Translations under genes and position numbers: made by a program | Source of the DNA: Thermoflexales bacterium | Lineage (GTDB): Bacteria > Chloroflexota > Anaerolineae > Fen-1058 | Assembly: GCA_030834835.1 (NCBI GenBank) | Contig: JAUQXD010000139.1 | Span: forward strand, 1-5,818 | Reading direction: 5' to 3' | Length of the DNA stretch: 5,818 nucleotides | Shown: positions 4,728 to 5,818 of the stretch, one piece after another | Layout: every line of letters begins with the position of its first letter | Position numbering within the stretch: position 1 is the stretch's first letter | Notes under the pieces: model-generated | Told to the model about the DNA's origin: nothing | Database searches by the model: none | What the model saw: only the letters and a program-made list of their open reading frames with translations

Positions 4728-5818
4728 GTGTTGAAGTTCTTTGGCAAGAAAACAACGCCCGTGCGCGAGAACACACGACTGTGGCTGGACCTGGGTGATC
4801 TGGGCGACCTGGTCAATCCCGCCGGGCCGCATGAGCAGTGGCAGGATCACGGCCTGGGCCTGTTGCGCACCATTTTGCATCAGAATGGCGTGCTGACGGA
4901 TATGTTCTCTACGCGCCAGTGCACCTCGTGGGATGAAGTGAAGCAGCGCCTGACCGGCTACGAAATGCTGATCATGAACGTGCGCAGCTACACCTTCCCG
5001 GTGGCCTATCGCGCTGCGAAACTGTTCAAGGAAGTCAACCCCACCGGCATCATTCTCGTCGGCGGGATGCACGCCACCGTCGCGCTGGACGAGATGGAAG
5101 AGATCCCCGAGTTCGACAAGATTTGCCAGGGGCCGGGCGAAAACATCATTGTCGATCTGGTCACGAAGCCGCACGATTTTCCGCGCGTGATCATGGGCGT
5201 CGGCGCGAAGTCGATGGCCGACTGGCCGATGATCGATCGCACGTTGTGGCCCAAACCGGCCAGCAAGAAACTGGAAAAGAAATTCAACTGGCCGCTGGAA
5301 CCCGAATGTGGCTGGGGGCCGGGACCGGTCGTGACGCTGCTGACGAGCCGCGTCTGCCCGTGGCAGTGCGTGTTCTGCAATGAAAATTCGTACATTCCGA
5401 ATATGGGCCGCCGCCCCGTCGAAGCCGTGATCGACGAACTCAATTTCCTCGATCGAAAGTACGGCGTCGGCTCGCTCGTCATCCATGACTCGATGTTCTT
5501 TCAGAATCCCAGCTGGCTGGAAGAGTGGCTGGAGAAGTATCCGCGCAAGGCCAACAAGATTTGGCCGTACTGGGCGGCGGGCCGCGCCGACACCGTGCGG
5601 CAGTGGCCGGAATTGTTTGAGGCGCTGATCAAGGAAACACGCTGGGATACGGTCTCGATCGGGTTCGAGTCAGGGAGCGATCGGGTGTTGAGACTCCTCA
5701 ACAAGGAATGCAACGAAGAGGACAACTACTTCACGATCGATCTGCTGACCCGCATCGGCGACGAGATGGAAAAGCAGGGCAAGAAGCCACCCGTGTTTTG
5801 GTCCAACATCATGCTGGG
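4728..5818 (+). CDS. B12-binding-type radical SAM protein, 3' end beyond window
   Basis: The frame is open from GTG 4728 to the right edge, with 363 codons visible. AAGAGG (4715-4720) lies seven bases before the GTG; a TTG at 4731 is a weaker alternative start. Residues about 40-150 look like a cobalamin-binding Rossmann domain, with YEMLIMNVRS (78-87), VGGMHATV (111-118) and ICQGPGENI (132-140) in the places where such proteins carry GGxHAT and GxGE motifs. The radical SAM core follows: C210, C214 and C217 form the CxxxCxxC site (CPWQCVFC) for the [4Fe-4S] cluster that cleaves S-adenosylmethionine. WAAGRAD (282-288) and GFESGSDRVLRLLNK (312-326) are typical barrel strands and the SAM-contacting motif. 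Members act as methylases, ring-forming enzymes or methylthiotransferases on varied substrates; nothing visible fixes the substrate here. No cobalamin DxHxxG motif is seen, which is common in this class. The enzyme would need Fe-S supply, matching the erpA neighbourhood. Confidence 0.9.
   Translation, partial: MLKFFGKKTTPVRENTRLWLDLGDLGDLVNPAGPHEQWQDHGLGLLRTILHQNGVLTDMFSTRQCTSWDEVKQRLTGYEMLIMNVRSYTFPVAYRAAKLFKEVNPTGIILVGGMHATVALDEMEEIPEFDKICQGPGENIIVDLVTKPHDFPRVIMGVGAKSMADWPMIDRTLWPKPASKKLEKKFNWPLEPECGWGPGPVVTLLTSRVCPWQCVFCNENSYIPNMGRRPVEAVIDELNFLDRKYGVGSLVIHDSMFFQNPSWLEEWLEKYPRKANKIWPYWAAGRADTVRQWPELFEALIKETRWDTVSIGFESGSDRVLRLLNKECNEEDNYFTIDLLTRIGDEMEKQGKKPPVFWSNIML

Noticed and set aside
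4713..5486. A 257-codon minus-strand open frame opposite the radical SAM gene
   Set aside because: It is an antisense shadow of a gene with clear radical SAM motifs, and its composition (rich in His, Asp, Ala, Arg) reflects the complementary codons.

Overview
This window looks like a chromosomal segment from a moderately GC-rich, free-living bacterium that respires. My best guess is the phylum Chloroflexota (Anaerolineae-like). That guess rests on the mix of a Nuo-type complex I, a SufR-type regulator, a DUF2203 protein and a cobalamin-type radical SAM protein, with no phage or plasmid genes. No rRNA or other phylogenetic marker is present, so the assignment is an inference. There is no CRISPR array, tRNA or insertion sequence.

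Layout. The left part (1-2592) is a minus-strand operon read right to left: iscX, then nuoB, then a fused nuoCD gene that leaves the window at position 1. iscX and nuoB overlap by four bases (ATGA). nuoB and nuoCD are 11 bases apart. The block 2593-3004 holds no gene. It is a divergent control region with a good minus-strand promoter (2821-2849), a good plus-strand promoter (2926-2953), palindromes in and beside them, and a leader of about 220 nt for the iscX operon containing two hairpins. On the plus strand follow a SufR-like iron-sulfur regulator (3005-3631) with a hairpin terminator, and an ErpA-type A-type iron-sulfur carrier (3798-4217) with its own promoter and a strong terminator. Next come a DUF2203 protein (4283-4657) that appears to be made from a leaderless mRNA, and the first 363 codons of a B12-binding-type radical SAM enzyme (from 4728, leaving the window on the right).

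How it fits together. Nearly every gene concerns iron-sulfur clusters. IscX is a small partner of the cysteine desulfurase/scaffold machinery. NuoB carries cluster N2 of complex I. The regulator has three C-terminal cysteines placed to sense an Fe-S cluster. ErpA hands clusters to target enzymes. The radical SAM enzyme needs a [4Fe-4S] cluster. The arrangement suggests, but does not prove, a locus coordinating cluster supply with complex I synthesis under the divergent SufR-like regulator. The most notable points are iscX as the promoter-proximal gene of a nuo operon (where nuoA would be expected), the NuoCD fusion, paired repeats bracketing the erpA promoter, a cysteine-containing tail on ErpA, and the terminator that runs directly into an extended -10 promoter for a leaderless gene.
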